DNA from: JAGOUU01 sp964609155
GTDB lineage: Bacteria > Pseudomonadota > Gammaproteobacteria > JAGOUU01
DNA: 62,597 bases
Reading direction: 5' to 3'
Assembly (NCBI GenBank): GCA_964609155.1
Contig: CAZSRF010000008.1
Span: forward strand, 1 to 62,597
Shown here one piece after another: positions 28,773-38,388 of the stretch. Made by a program: the position numbers and the translations under genes. The notes beneath the pieces are model-generated. The model searched no databases and was not told the origin of the DNA. It saw nothing but the letters and a program-made list of their open reading frames with translations. Within the stretch, counting starts at the first letter, position 1. Every line of letters begins with the position of its first letter.

Positions 28773-29664
28773 CTATACAATTACCATCTTCAAGCACCGC
28801 ATGTATCAAATCAACAGCTTGGCGAGTTTCTTTAATGTCATGGCAGCGTATAATAGACGCTCCCCTTTCAATGGCCATCCCAGCTAGAGCAATGCTGGAA
28901 GGTAATCTTTCATCAATAGGAACGCTCCCTTTAATATTTCTCTCAGCCATAGACTTCCGTGATAAACCTACAACCAATGGACAATTGAGCTCTTGAAACT
29001 TTCCTAAGTATTTTAACAAAGATGCATTATCATACCAGGTTTTTCCAAATCCGAAGCCTGGATCGATTAAAATATTTTTCATTTGAATACCAAATTTTAA
29101 ACAAATGCTTATTCGATGTTCAAAAAAGTTAAAAACATCTGTCAGGACGTGGTCATAACGAGGATGACGCTGCATATTTCTAGGTTTACCTTGCATATGC
29201 ATTAAAATCACAGGGATCTGAGCTTGCGCTAAAATATACAGGCTATCGCGAGAGTTATCGCGATTTCTTAAAGCTCTTATGTCATTGATAATATCAATTT
29301 TTAGCTTAATAACCGCCTGCATCACTTCTGGCTTGTGGGTATCAATAGATACTATGGTATCGAACTCTTTGATTACTTTTTCGACTACTGGTGCTAATCT
29401 GTCTAACTCTTCTTGGACAGAAATATCTTGTGCTCCTGGACGGGAAGATACAGCTCCTATATCAATGATATCAGCCCCTTCTGCTAACATCATTTCAACT
29501 TTACGACAAGCGGAATCAATACTTAAATATTTTCCACCATCTGAGAAAGAATCAGGGGTAACATTCAATACCCCCATAATATTAGGTCTAGTTAAATCTA
29601 GTATTTTTTCCCTGATTTTTATAACCCGGCCTAGTGGAGCAGGGTTTATTAAAGTGCTAACCAT
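28765..29664 (-). CDS. folP: Dihydropteroate synthase
   Basis: Joins p-aminobenzoate to dihydropterin pyrophosphate in folate synthesis and is the sulfonamide target. The 299 residues contain NIMGVLNVTPDSFSDGG near residue 28, the DIGAVSSRPGA loop (DIG-(A/G)-x-S-(S/T)-RPG pattern), SIDTHKPEV, DPGFGFGKT and LVGLSRKS. The ftsH-folP-glmM order matches many proteobacteria. An 8-base overlap with glmM suggests coupling. Confidence 0.97.
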   Translation of the reverse strand: MVSTLINPAPLGRVIKIREKILDLTRPNIMGVLNVTPDSFSDGGKYLSIDSACRKVEMMLAEGADIIDIGAVSSRPGAQDISVQEELDRLAPVVEKVIKEFDTIVSIDTHKPEVMQAVIKLKIDIINDIRALRNRDNSRDSLYILAQAQIPVILMHMQGKPRNMQRHPRYDHVLTDVFNFFEHRISICLKFGIQMKNILIDPGFGFGKTWYDNASLLKYLGKFQELNCPLVVGLSRKSMAERNIKGSVPIDERLPSSIALAGMAIERGASIIRCHDIKETRQAVDLIHAVLEDGNCIDE

Positions 29665-29681
29665 TTACTTTTACTAATATC

Positions 29682-31619
29682 TTAAATTATTGCGTCTGCT
29701 TCTGGGCTATTATGATCAATATGATCGACACCATAACCCTGCGCACTATTATCTGCTGGTGGTTGATTCTTTATTTTTAAAGATTCATCCCACCCAGGTG
29801 GAGGTGTTGGATCTTTGCCCGCCATAATCTCATTGACTTGCTGAGCGTCTAAGGTCTCATATTTTACTAAAGCCTTTGCCATTGCATGTAAAATATCCAA
29901 ATTATCAGTCAGAATCTTATAAGCACGCTCATAATTTCTATCAATTAAAACACGAACCTCATCATCAATTTGCTTTGAAGTATCGTCAGCTATTGCCTTA
30001 TGCTTAGTTACAGAATGACCTAAAAATACTTCGCCCTCGTCTTCTGTGTATAATAAAGGACCCATTTTTTTTGATAGTCCCCATTTGGCGACCATATTAC
30101 GAGCAACTTCAGTCGCTTTCTGAATGTCATTGCTTGCACCCGTAGTCACACCATCTTCACCATTAATAAGCTCTTCAGCAATCCTTCCACCAAACATAAC
30201 TGATAATTGCGATTCCAGATATCTTTTTGAACGGCTGATAGGGTCATTTTCCGGAAGATACATTGTGACGCCAAGCGCGCGTCCGCGAGGAATAATTGTA
30301 ACTTTGTATATAGGGTCATACTCTGGTACAAGCCTGCCAACTATAGTATGTCCTGCCTCATGATAAGCCGTGTTGAGTTTTTCTTCTTCGCGCATAATCA
30401 TTGTACGACGCTCAGCACCCATTAATATTTTATCACGTGCTTTATCTAAAGATTCCATATCTACTTGTTTTTTATTGGCACGTGCTGCTAGTAACGCAGC
30501 TTCATTGACTAGATTAGCTAAATCCGCACCCGAAAAACCCGGCGTTCCACGAGCAATAGTTTTTGTCACAACATCATTAGCTAAAGATACTTTGCGGACA
30601 TGAACATTTAAGATTTGCTCACGACCACGGATATCTGGTAACCCAACAATAACTTGACGATCGAATCGCCCGGGCCTTAACAATGCAGGATCTAAAACAT
30701 CAGGTCTATTAGTAGCAGCAATTACAATCACCCCTTCATTGCCATCAAAACCATCCATTTCTACTAAAAGTTGATTCAGCGTTTGCTCACGCTCATCGTG
30801 CCCGCCCCCTAGTCCAGCGCCACGATGGCGTCCAACTGCATCAATTTCATCAATAAAAATAATGCAAGGTGCTTGTCTTTTTGCTTGTTCAAACATATCC
30901 CTTACACGAGAAGCACCTACGCCAACAAACATCTCCACAAAATCAGAACCTGATATAGTAAAGAAAGGAACTTTGGCTTCACCTGCAATAGCTTTAGCAA
31001 GCAAGGTTTTACCTGTACCAGGCGGCCCTATCATTAAGACCCCTCTTGGGATACGACCACCCAAATTTTGAAATTTTTCAGGTTCTTTCAAAAACTCTAC
31101 TAATTCTTCGACGTCTTCTTTTGCTTCATCTACACCAGCAACATCCGCAAAGGTAATTTTAACTTGGTCTTCACTTAATAATCTCGCTCGACTTTTGCCA
31201 AATGACATAGCGCCACGACCACCAGCTCCTTGCATTTGCCGTAAAATATAAACCCAAAGAACTATAAACAAAATAACAGGAAATGAATTGACTAAAATAG
31301 TAAATAGAATACTGCGGTGCTCTGGTGGCTTCGCATCAATAGCTACCTCATAGTGCATCAAATCATTGATTAAATCTTTATCTTCATCAAAAGGTAAATA
31401 TGTAACAAATTTTGAACCATCTTTGTTATCACCCGAAATTTTTCTGGTTTCTTGATCTACAGTGATCTTTGAGACTTGACGGTCATGAACCTTAGATAAA
31501 AACTTTGAATATTCTATACGATTAACAGACGTTTGCTGCGGTCCAAAATTACTGAATACAGACATTAAAACTATGGCTAAAACTAACCACAGGAATAAAT
31601 TTTTAATCATATCATTCAC
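29682..31619 (-). CDS. ftsH: ATP-dependent zinc metalloprotease FtsH
   Basis: Membrane-anchored AAA+ protease for quality control of membrane and regulatory proteins, including LpxC in E. coli. The 645 residues have two N-terminal transmembrane helices (about 5-24 and 104-126) around a periplasmic domain. Then come Walker A GPPGTGKT (198-205), Walker B FIDEIDAVG, the second region of homology and the zinc motif HEAGH (near 420). The start is taken as GTG at 31619 because GAGG lies seven bases upstream inside a CGAGGCCTCG palindrome. The ATG three codons later aligns better with E. coli and is the alternative. Confidence 0.97.
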   Translation of the reverse strand: MNDMIKNLFLWLVLAIVLMSVFSNFGPQQTSVNRIEYSKFLSKVHDRQVSKITVDQETRKISGDNKDGSKFVTYLPFDEDKDLINDLMHYEVAIDAKPPEHRSILFTILVNSFPVILFIVLWVYILRQMQGAGGRGAMSFGKSRARLLSEDQVKITFADVAGVDEAKEDVEELVEFLKEPEKFQNLGGRIPRGVLMIGPPGTGKTLLAKAIAGEAKVPFFTISGSDFVEMFVGVGASRVRDMFEQAKRQAPCIIFIDEIDAVGRHRGAGLGGGHDEREQTLNQLLVEMDGFDGNEGVIVIAATNRPDVLDPALLRPGRFDRQVIVGLPDIRGREQILNVHVRKVSLANDVVTKTIARGTPGFSGADLANLVNEAALLAARANKKQVDMESLDKARDKILMGAERRTMIMREEEKLNTAYHEAGHTIVGRLVPEYDPIYKVTIIPRGRALGVTMYLPENDPISRSKRYLESQLSVMFGGRIAEELINGEDGVTTGASNDIQKATEVARNMVAKWGLSKKMGPLLYTEDEGEVFLGHSVTKHKAIADDTSKQIDDEVRVLIDRNYERAYKILTDNLDILHAMAKALVKYETLDAQQVNEIMAGKDPTPPPGWDESLKIKNQPPADNSAQGYGVDHIDHNSPEADAII

Positions 31620-31690
31620 GGCGAGGCCTCGTTATAAAAAAATAATATTACGCCTATAAAACAACTAATTTAGCTAAATTATCCAACATA

Positions 31691-32320
31691 TTATGAAGTA
31701 TAGTCGCTTGCCAACAAATACACCTCTTTTGATTCGCTTCTCGAAGAGTCTGGTTTTCTAATCAACAAGTTACCAAATTCCATTTTTATATTCTTAGTCA
31801 ATACTTCAAATTTTGCACCATGGAATGCTTTTGCTAAAAAAACACCATGTTTTTTGAGAACTTGCTTAGCAAAGCTATACGCTAACTCTAATAAATAAAA
31901 ACTGTTTTCTTGATCTACCGTCGCAATTCCTGTCAAATTAGGTGCCATATCACATATCACTATATCAACTTTTTTTCCATTTAATTCAGCAAACAACAAA
32001 TCTCTGATTGTTTGACTGGTAAAATCTGCCTGAAAAAACCTTACATTTTCTATAGGATCCATAGCTAACAGATCTATAGCAATAACCTTTCCAGTAGATC
32101 CGACTAATTTGGCTGCAACCTGTGACCAACCACCTGGTGCTGATCCCAGATCAACAACTGTCATACCTCTTTTCAATATATGGTCTTTTTCGTTTATTTC
32201 AAGCAATTTATAAGCAGCTCTTGAACGGTAGCCTTCTTTTCTAGATTTAATGATATAAGGGTCTTGATTTTGCTTATTGAGCCATATTCTTGACTTACTA
32301 CTGCGACTTCGTTTAGGCAT
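31691..32320 (-). CDS. rlmE: 23S rRNA (uridine-2'-O)-methyltransferase RlmE
   Basis: Methylates U2552 in the A-loop of 23S rRNA using SAM (also called RrmJ/FtsJ). In the 209 residues the SAM-binding loop VVDLGSAPGGWSQVA is clear. The K-D-K-E catalytic tetrad falls at Lys38, Asp124, Lys164 and Glu199, the same numbering as in E. coli. It precedes ftsH, as is usual, and lies seven bases after the end of the DsbA-like gene. Confidence 0.97.
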   Translation of the reverse strand: MPKRSRSSKSRIWLNKQNQDPYIIKSRKEGYRSRAAYKLLEINEKDHILKRGMTVVDLGSAPGGWSQVAAKLVGSTGKVIAIDLLAMDPIENVRFFQADFTSQTIRDLLFAELNGKKVDIVICDMAPNLTGIATVDQENSFYLLELAYSFAKQVLKKHGVFLAKAFHGAKFEVLTKNIKMEFGNLLIRKPDSSRSESKEVYLLASDYTS

Positions 32321-32327
32321 TCTGATA

Positions 32328-33119
32328 TTACATTCTAATTTTATACAAACTATATTCTAATTGATTAGAATCAGCTCCTGCTAGAAAGAATATTTTATCA
32401 TTAATTACATTATTATTGCTATCAAGTTTTGCGACAATTATACTTGGCACCCCAGGTAACATAATAGAGTCATAAACAACCTGATTATTTAAAACCTCAT
32501 TCCCGAGCTGCTGTGTGCTGGCAATCTGTATTAGCTCCTCATAGTTAAGCCCCAATCTTTGTGCTATTGTTTTAAGCCTGTCTACAGTAATAGGCACAAG
32601 TATATCTGCTTTTGTTAATTCGCTATTAAATTCCTGAAACTTGTCTTTAGTAAAAGCAGCTAAAGCTACTTCCGCAACTAATTTGGATGTATCAGCTAAC
32701 ATTCCCACTGGTCGATAAATAATTCTATATTTATTTTTTTCTAATTCTGTTTTTATAAAACTCAATAAATCTCTACTATATCGACAATTGTAATCATAGA
32801 AGACAACAATAGTCGGTATACTATTAGTATTACTACCAACCTGTGTAGACGTCGAATTAGCTGTGACAGACGAAATGACACTTGTTAAATAATTATAATT
32901 TGGGTTTTTACTAACAGCGAGCAAATCATTTTTATATTTAAGAATTTGAGCAATAACATCTGATCCTGGCTTGATAGCAAGATCTAATGGCCGTGCACCA
33001 CTGGATACACCACTAGATACACCAGTAGATACTATAGGGCTCTGAGCATAAGAGCTCATTGATATAAAAATTGTCACATAAAAAACAATGACAACTAACT
33101 GTAGGAATTTAATTTTCAT
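32328..33119 (-). CDS. Exported DsbA-like thioredoxin-fold protein with a CxxS site
   Basis: The 263 residues begin with a signal peptide (about 1-26, ending SYAQ). A Ser/Gly/Val repeat (about 31-41) and a linker follow. The thioredoxin-fold domain contains FYDYNCRYSRDLL, which aligns with the DsbA active site but reads Cys112-Arg-Tyr-Ser115 in place of CxxC. A cis-proline loop (LPGVPSII, Pro225) is preserved. With one Cys it could not act as a classical dithiol oxidase; isomerase, chaperone or mixed-disulfide roles are possible. It resembles the Com1/DsbA-like group of intracellular gammaproteobacteria by general layout. It follows a paralogue with the same substitution and is seven bases from rlmE. 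Confidence 0.88.
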   Translation of the reverse strand: MKIKFLQLVVIVFYVTIFISMSSYAQSPIVSTGVSSGVSSGARPLDLAIKPGSDVIAQILKYKNDLLAVSKNPNYNYLTSVISSVTANSTSTQVGSNTNSIPTIVVFYDYNCRYSRDLLSFIKTELEKNKYRIIYRPVGMLADTSKLVAEVALAAFTKDKFQEFNSELTKADILVPITVDRLKTIAQRLGLNYEELIQIASTQQLGNEVLNNQVVYDSIMLPGVPSIIVAKLDSNNNVINDKIFFLAGADSNQLEYSLYKIRM

Positions 33120-33159
33120 CTCTTACGCTACACTATTAACTAAGCTTCACTGCACTTTA

Positions 33160-33921
33160 TTAAGCTTTGCTGATAGAACTAATTGCTGTATCTAAGCTAT
33201 ATTGATCAGAACCTATAAAGTAAATAAGCTTTTTAGAAGTACTTGTCATGCCAGTAGTACTAGCTTTAGATAAAATAATAACTGGAATGGCATTTTTAAA
33301 CTGTGATCCCATAATATCGGGAAAAGGTAAAGCTTCAAAATCTTGTTTGTTTTTACTTATTTCATTCTGAATCTTACTCAAATCATCGCCTTTAATATCC
33401 ATAAGATTCTTGAAATCAATACCTAATCTTTGAGCTATCCCTTGTAAATGAGCTAATGTAATAGGTGAATCAATCTTAAAAATTTCCTGATTAATCTGAT
33501 CAAACTTACTAGGGTTCATGTTTTTTAAATATAATACTGATTGCAGAACGTCCTTTGAGTTAAACCCATAATCCATAGGTCTGTAGACAATTTTAACATT
33601 TGATGGTACTGATGATGGCGTTGTGTTAGCTCCGCTAGTTGTAACATATCGTTGATAAAGTAATTTTAATAATTCTCTACTGGCAGGGCAGTTGTAGTCA
33701 TAGAAAACTGTCAATATTACATCACCTGTACCTTGAACAGGCAAGGTTTTATCATTACTTTTTAATAGGTCACCTGCAATCACAACTTGAGATTGTTGAT
33801 CATTGTAATCTACATAATGTTGACCATAGACACACATAGAAACGGAAAGTAAAAAAATACTCGCAGCACAGGCTACAATTGCTGAAGAAATATTCTTAAT
33901 TGATTTATTGATAGATTTCAT
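33160..33921 (-). CDS. Exported DsbA-like thioredoxin-fold protein with a CPAS site
   Basis: Paralogue of the next gene downstream, 253 residues. A signal peptide (about 1-33) is followed by a short linker. The thioredoxin fold begins with VFYDYNCPASRELL, where the active site is Cys78-Pro-Ala-Ser81: the second Cys of CxxC is replaced by Ser, as in its neighbour. The inserted helical domain (about 110-190) and the IPVIILSK cis-proline region are recognisable. The ATG at 33921 is chosen over the GTG just before it because AAGG is better spaced. It probably begins the transcript running into rlmE-ftsH. Confidence 0.86.
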   Translation of the reverse strand: MKSINKSIKNISSAIVACAASIFLLSVSMCVYGQHYVDYNDQQSQVVIAGDLLKSNDKTLPVQGTGDVILTVFYDYNCPASRELLKLLYQRYVTTSGANTTPSSVPSNVKIVYRPMDYGFNSKDVLQSVLYLKNMNPSKFDQINQEIFKIDSPITLAHLQGIAQRLGIDFKNLMDIKGDDLSKIQNEISKNKQDFEALPFPDIMGSQFKNAIPVIILSKASTTGMTSTSKKLIYFIGSDQYSLDTAISSISKA

Positions 33922-34169
33922 CACCTTATCCTAATCTTAATTTTCTTTATCAATCACTACACCGAAATGGCATTTCACAGCTTCCAAATAGGATTAATAT
34001 ACTATAATTTATATTATTAAGCATAGTATCACTGATAAAGAAATGCGAGTTTCTAGTTTATCTATCATCCGTTCTATTATGGATCTGTTTTAAAACAAGT
34101 CTTACTAGGATAGATAATATAGATAAATATATAAATAGCTAAGTAAATAAAATAAGTAACACACATAAT

Positions 34170-35048
34170 ATGATGCCCAATGACTTATACAAATACATCA
34201 TGTATTCTTTATTGTGTCACATTGTTATAGTATTTATTTTTAGCATGAAATGGCATGCTAATTACCGAATGTCCTACAAAGACATAGATGTAACATTAGT
34301 TACCCAGTTTACAAGTAAAGCACCAGAACATCCTGATTATTTAGCAAAAGTTAGTAATCTTGGTGGAGGCACTGAAAAAACAAAAAAAATTCTCAGCTCT
34401 GAAAAGCAGCCAGATCAACTCCCGTTACTTTCAAGAGACAACTCTACTCCGCTCCAGTGGAAACCTGAGTTTAAAATAGACATATTACCTGAAAAAATCG
34501 CTAAGAAAACTAATTATATAGCAATGAAGCAATCCAATACCTTAAAATCTCCTACAGATAAGATTATTAATGATTCACCGCAGGATCCTCAAATACAACC
34601 AGACATTGTAGCAGAAACACCCATTACAACTGCTGATCAAATTGTAAGTTTAATTACCAGAATAAATGACAGAACTAATTTACTAGCAAAACGTCCTCAA
34701 CGTAGATTCATTTCAAGCTCTACTGTAGCTAGTTCAGATGCTGAATATTTATTATCCTGGAAAGAAAAAATTGAATACTTCGGTAATAAATATTACCCCA
34801 AACAGATAGCTGCCCGTAACCTTTCTGGAGAAGTTTTGTTATCTGTTGCTATTCGAACAGATGGCAGTATTGAAGCCGTCCGCATTGAAAAAAGTTCTGG
34901 AATTAAAATATTAGATGAAGCAGCTGTACAAACTGCATACATGGCAGCCCCCTTTGCACCCTTCGATATCGCGATGCGCAAGAATACTGATATTTTAGAA
35001 GTTGTACGCACTTGGCGGTTTAATCATAATACTTTTAGCACAGGTTAA
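34170..35048 (+). CDS. TonB-family energy transducer-like protein
   Basis: TonB proteins pass energy from the inner-membrane proton gradient to outer-membrane transporters. The 292 residues have one N-terminal membrane helix (about 8-25) and a long periplasmic spacer without the dense Pro-Lys/Pro-Glu repeats of enteric TonB. The C-terminal TonB domain (about 195-287) contains YPKQIAARNLSGEVLLSVAI, the GSIEAVRIEKSSG turn, LDEAAVQTAYMAAPFAPF and VRTWRF. No exbB or exbD is in the window, so its partners are elsewhere or it serves a different envelope role. Two ATG codons in tandem start the frame; no clear ribosome-binding site is seen. Confidence 0.85.
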   Translation: MMPNDLYKYIMYSLLCHIVIVFIFSMKWHANYRMSYKDIDVTLVTQFTSKAPEHPDYLAKVSNLGGGTEKTKKILSSEKQPDQLPLLSRDNSTPLQWKPEFKIDILPEKIAKKTNYIAMKQSNTLKSPTDKIINDSPQDPQIQPDIVAETPITTADQIVSLITRINDRTNLLAKRPQRRFISSSTVASSDAEYLLSWKEKIEYFGNKYYPKQIAARNLSGEVLLSVAIRTDGSIEAVRIEKSSGIKILDEAAVQTAYMAAPFAPFDIAMRKNTDILEVVRTWRFNHNTFSTG

Positions 35049-35053
35049 CCAGT

Positions 35054-35554
35054 TTAATTACATCTTTTGAGCATTTGACTTCTGGACCCAAATAAATTAA
35101 TCAAAATAAGTAGACACCCTATTGTAAATACTGAAGAAAGCAGAGCATACAGCATAAAGTTAACCGTAAAAAGACCACTATTTACTAAGGCGACAGCGCA
35201 CCTATCTATCAAGACTAAGACAAAGATTAATAAACATTGCTGACCTATAGGAAAAAAAGCAATACGTTGGTTCATTTTCAGTAAAAAATAACAAATACCT
35301 GTATATGTAAGAGCGTGTAACCCTAGCTGATTACCAATTAACATATCATTAAGCAAACCTAACATAAATCCAAAATATATACCATACCTATCCGGATGAG
35401 TAAGCACCAGGTAAACTACTGCTAAGAGCATCCATGCTGGTAAGGCACCTTCTGGAACCGTGGGAATATGAATAGTAGTTAAAACTACTACTACCAAAAT
35501 AGTAATAGAAGTGGCCCAAAAATAATTATATAAATACCTAGGTAATCCTGGCAT
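35054..35554 (-). CDS. mreD: Rod shape-determining protein MreD
   Basis: Integral membrane partner of MreC in the elongasome. The 166 residues are hydrophobic with about five helices. A conserved PDRYGIYFGFMLGLLNDMLIG-type segment (in part) carries the family's characteristic GLxxD pattern. Its ATG shares one base with the mreC stop (TAATG). It ends five bases from the convergent TonB-like gene. Confidence 0.92.
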   Translation of the reverse strand: MPGLPRYLYNYFWATSITILVVVVLTTIHIPTVPEGALPAWMLLAVVYLVLTHPDRYGIYFGFMLGLLNDMLIGNQLGLHALTYTGICYFLLKMNQRIAFFPIGQQCLLIFVLVLIDRCAVALVNSGLFTVNFMLYALLSSVFTIGCLLILINLFGSRSQMLKRCN

Positions 35555-36522
35555 TAATTAGCTTCCTTTGCGATAGTCTTAGGGATTATGTTTGAATCTG
35601 GATTATTCAAGCTGACTGATTTTGTCAAATCAGCTTCTTGATCATTTTTTAAATTTGATAATGGTGCTTCTATATCATGCTCATTTACTAGTGTCACTCT
35701 ACTTCCAGGCCAAACTAATAAAGCCTCTTTAATTTGGCTTATTTTTGCTAAAGGCTCAATAATAATTTTAGCAAAAGGTAAAGCGGGATTTTTATCTACA
35801 GAAACAACCTTTCCAACTGGATAACCAGTTGGAAAACGTTCCCCTAACCCTGAGCTTACTACTATGTCACCCTCAAGAATATCCATAGTATTTGATATAT
35901 TCATTAATTCTAATTGCTGATTAACCCCCATACCCACTGCAATTGCTCTAAGATTATTTCGTAATACTTCTACCGGTATGGCATGATTAATGTCTGTTAT
36001 TAATAACACTCGCGAACTGATCGGCGTCACGCTGATAACTTGACCAACAACACCGTTTGCATCAATGACTGCTTGCCCTTCAAAAACTGATTTATTTGCT
36101 CCTTGATCAAGCACTAGTTGATGAGAACCTGGCTCAAAAATAACACTGAGAACTTCAGCAATTAAGAGTTTATCACTAACTTTTTCAGAAGATTTAAGCA
36201 GAGCTCGTAGTCTTTGATTTTCTTGAGTCACTGCTGCAAACTGCAACAACATACCTTGCAGTTTTAAATTTTCTGACTGAAGAATATTATTTTGCGCAAT
36301 AGCCTGTTTTTGATTCTGGAAATACATCGAGCTAGAAGCAAAAAGTTTAAACGGTACACTCACCGTATAATAAATCGGTGTCAAAATTAACGTACCAATG
36401 CCTCTAATCTGCGCCGAAAAATACCTTGAATTATCTAAGACTAAAAAAGCTAATGACAAGCTCATACAAATAAATAATCGAATTTCATGGTAACGTTGAT
36501 TTCCATACCATTTTTTATTCAT
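35554..36522 (-). CDS. mreC: Rod shape-determining protein MreC
   Basis: Bitopic elongasome protein linking MreB to the periplasmic cell-wall synthases. The 322 residues contain an N-terminal membrane helix (about 15-33), a coiled-coil (about 72-108) and the periplasmic beta domain with VIDANGVVGQVISVTPISSRVLLITD (in part) and GDIVVSSGLGERFPTGYPVG. The C-terminal tail (about 275-322) is Ser/Asn/Asp-rich. It forms one unit with mreB and mreD. Confidence 0.96.
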   Translation of the reverse strand: MNKKWYGNQRYHEIRLFICMSLSLAFLVLDNSRYFSAQIRGIGTLILTPIYYTVSVPFKLFASSSMYFQNQKQAIAQNNILQSENLKLQGMLLQFAAVTQENQRLRALLKSSEKVSDKLLIAEVLSVIFEPGSHQLVLDQGANKSVFEGQAVIDANGVVGQVISVTPISSRVLLITDINHAIPVEVLRNNLRAIAVGMGVNQQLELMNISNTMDILEGDIVVSSGLGERFPTGYPVGKVVSVDKNPALPFAKIIIEPLAKISQIKEALLVWPGSRVTLVNEHDIEAPLSNLKNDQEADLTKSVSLNNPDSNIIPKTIAKEAN

Positions 36523-36595
36523 AGTCTATTTGCACTCACTTGCATTATAACTTTAATTATTTAACCACAGAACTTACGCAAAATGATTGTAAGTT

Positions 36596-36670
36596 GTCAT
36601 CTCTGTCAAGCACAACGTGCGCAAAACCGAGATCTTTTTTGCAAGATACTGGCGCTTTGGCCGGTATGAC
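36596..36670. repeat. REP-like imperfect palindrome between mreB and mreC
   Basis: The unit begins GTCATCTCTGTCAAGC and ends GGCCGGTATGAC, so its ends are inverted copies of GTCAT. The first 38 bases match a second element at 57860 at about 32 positions. It is a dispersed palindromic element of the REP type rather than a gene-specific terminator. Confidence 0.6.
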
Positions 36671-36697
36671 AGGCTTTTTACGTAATTCCTGACCTAT

Positions 36698-37744
36698 TTA
36701 TTCAGTGGACATCAACTCAAATGATCTTTGATCCATCAGCTCAAGTACTCTTCCACCACCTCTAGCAACACAAGTTAGTGGATCTTCAGCAATGATAACT
36801 GGTAATCCGGTTTCTTCTACTAATAATCTATCTATGTCTTTTAGTAGAGCGCCACCACCGGTAAGCACCATACCACTTTCTGCTATATCTGCAGCGAGTT
36901 CTGGAGGAGATTGCTCTAACGCGACCCGAATACCACTAACAATGCCAGAAAGCGGTTCCTGTAATGCTTCTAAAATCTCATTACTATTTAGCGTAAAGCT
37001 TCTAGGCACACCCTCTGCCAAATTACGACCACGCACCTCTATTTCTTTTACTTCTGCACCAGGATAAGCACAACCGATTTCCTTTTTAATTAATTCTGCT
37101 GTCGCTTCACCAATTAAGCTACCATAATTTCTTCTGACGTAATTAATTATGGCCTCATCAAATCTGTCACCACCAATTCTCACTGATGCTGAATACACGA
37201 TGCCATTTAAAGATATAATAGCTACCTCAGTCGTACCACCACCTATATCTACTACCATAGAACCTGAAGCTTCATCTACCGGTAGCCCTGCACCAACTGC
37301 AGCGGCCATAGGTTCATCAATTAAATAAACTTCTCTTGCACCAGCGCCTAATGCTGATTCTTTAATAGCTCGTCTTTCTACCTGCGTTGAACCACATGGT
37401 ACACAAACTAATACCCTAGGGCTTGGACGTAAAAATCTAGCTTCGTGAACTTTATGAATAAAATGTTGCAACATTTTTTCCGTTATACGAAAATCTGCTA
37501 TTACTCCATCTTTAAGAGGCCGTATGGCAGAAATATTTCCTGGAGTTCTACCCAACATTCTTTTAGCTTCAAGTCCAACTGCAGCTACGATTTTTGAGCC
37601 ACCTTGTGACTTATCTTGACGGATAGCTACTACTGATGGTTCATTTAAAACTAAGCCCTGCCCTCTTACATATATCAGAGTATTAGCGGTACCAAGATCT
37701 ATGGATAAGTCATTTGACAAATATCCTCGTATTTTCTTAAACAT
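36698..37744 (-). CDS. mreB: Rod shape-determining protein MreB
   Basis: Bacterial actin that forms membrane-associated filaments guiding lateral wall synthesis. The product (348 residues from this start) has phosphate-1 loop IDLGTANTLIYV, the PSVVAI segment, GDxGGGTTEVAII-type phosphate-2 (VVDIGGGTTEVAI), the adenosine motif GMVLTGGGALL and the usual C terminus. Of two nearby ATG codons the second (37744) is chosen: AAGG is nine bases upstream of it but only three from the first. It is separated from mreC by a REP-like element. Confidence 0.97.
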   Translation of the reverse strand: MFKKIRGYLSNDLSIDLGTANTLIYVRGQGLVLNEPSVVAIRQDKSQGGSKIVAAVGLEAKRMLGRTPGNISAIRPLKDGVIADFRITEKMLQHFIHKVHEARFLRPSPRVLVCVPCGSTQVERRAIKESALGAGAREVYLIDEPMAAAVGAGLPVDEASGSMVVDIGGGTTEVAIISLNGIVYSASVRIGGDRFDEAIINYVRRNYGSLIGEATAELIKKEIGCAYPGAEVKEIEVRGRNLAEGVPRSFTLNSNEILEALQEPLSGIVSGIRVALEQSPPELAADIAESGMVLTGGGALLKDIDRLLVEETGLPVIIAEDPLTCVARGGGRVLELMDQRSFELMSTE

Positions 37745-38032
37745 TAACATTTACCTTACAATATATTGAACAAAATTAACACATCAACACATCAACACAA
37801 TGGTTAACTACTATCTTCACTACTCTATTAATTAATCTAGCATCTGTTTTGATAATCAGCAAACATAGTTTGAATTTTTATTAGGTTTAGCTTTATCACA
37901 ATGAGTATTGTTATATAATATAGATTATTATTTTCTAGGCCAACTTTTTTTTAACTATTGATGCTATTGGCATAGAATATATTAAAATTACAACAGAATT
38001 TCATCTAAACAGTAAATGTAGGTAGTAGTATT

Positions 38033-38329
38033 ATGAGTTTAAATATCGACCAAGTTAAAAAAATCGCTCACCTTGCCAGGTTAGATATATCTCATAAATC
38101 AGATGCTGATTTATCAGCAACAGTTAATGACTTAAATAAAATCTTTAATTGGGTCGACCAAATGCAATCCGTTAGCACTGATGGTATTTACCCCATGGCT
38201 CATCCTATGGCAACAACTCAGCGCTTACGTGAGGATACAATTACTGCTGAAGACCAACACAAAGATTTTCAAAAAATTGCGCCACAAGTGGAAGCTGGAT
38301 TATATTTAGTCCCCAGTGTTATAGAATAA
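38033..38329 (+). CDS. gatC: Asp-tRNA(Asn)/Glu-tRNA(Gln) amidotransferase subunit C
   Basis: Small linker subunit that stabilises GatA-GatB. The 98 residues show the family pattern from VKKIAHLARLDIS through LNKIFNWVDQMQSV to LREDTITAEDQ. First gene of gatCAB; GTAGG-like bases lie upstream of the ATG. Confidence 0.96.
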   Translation: MSLNIDQVKKIAHLARLDISHKSDADLSATVNDLNKIFNWVDQMQSVSTDGIYPMAHPMATTQRLREDTITAEDQHKDFQKIAPQVEAGLYLVPSVIE

Positions 38330-38388
38330 TAAACATTTTAACTTTAAAAATAATAACAACTTATTTCATTTAACTTTAAGTAAACATT

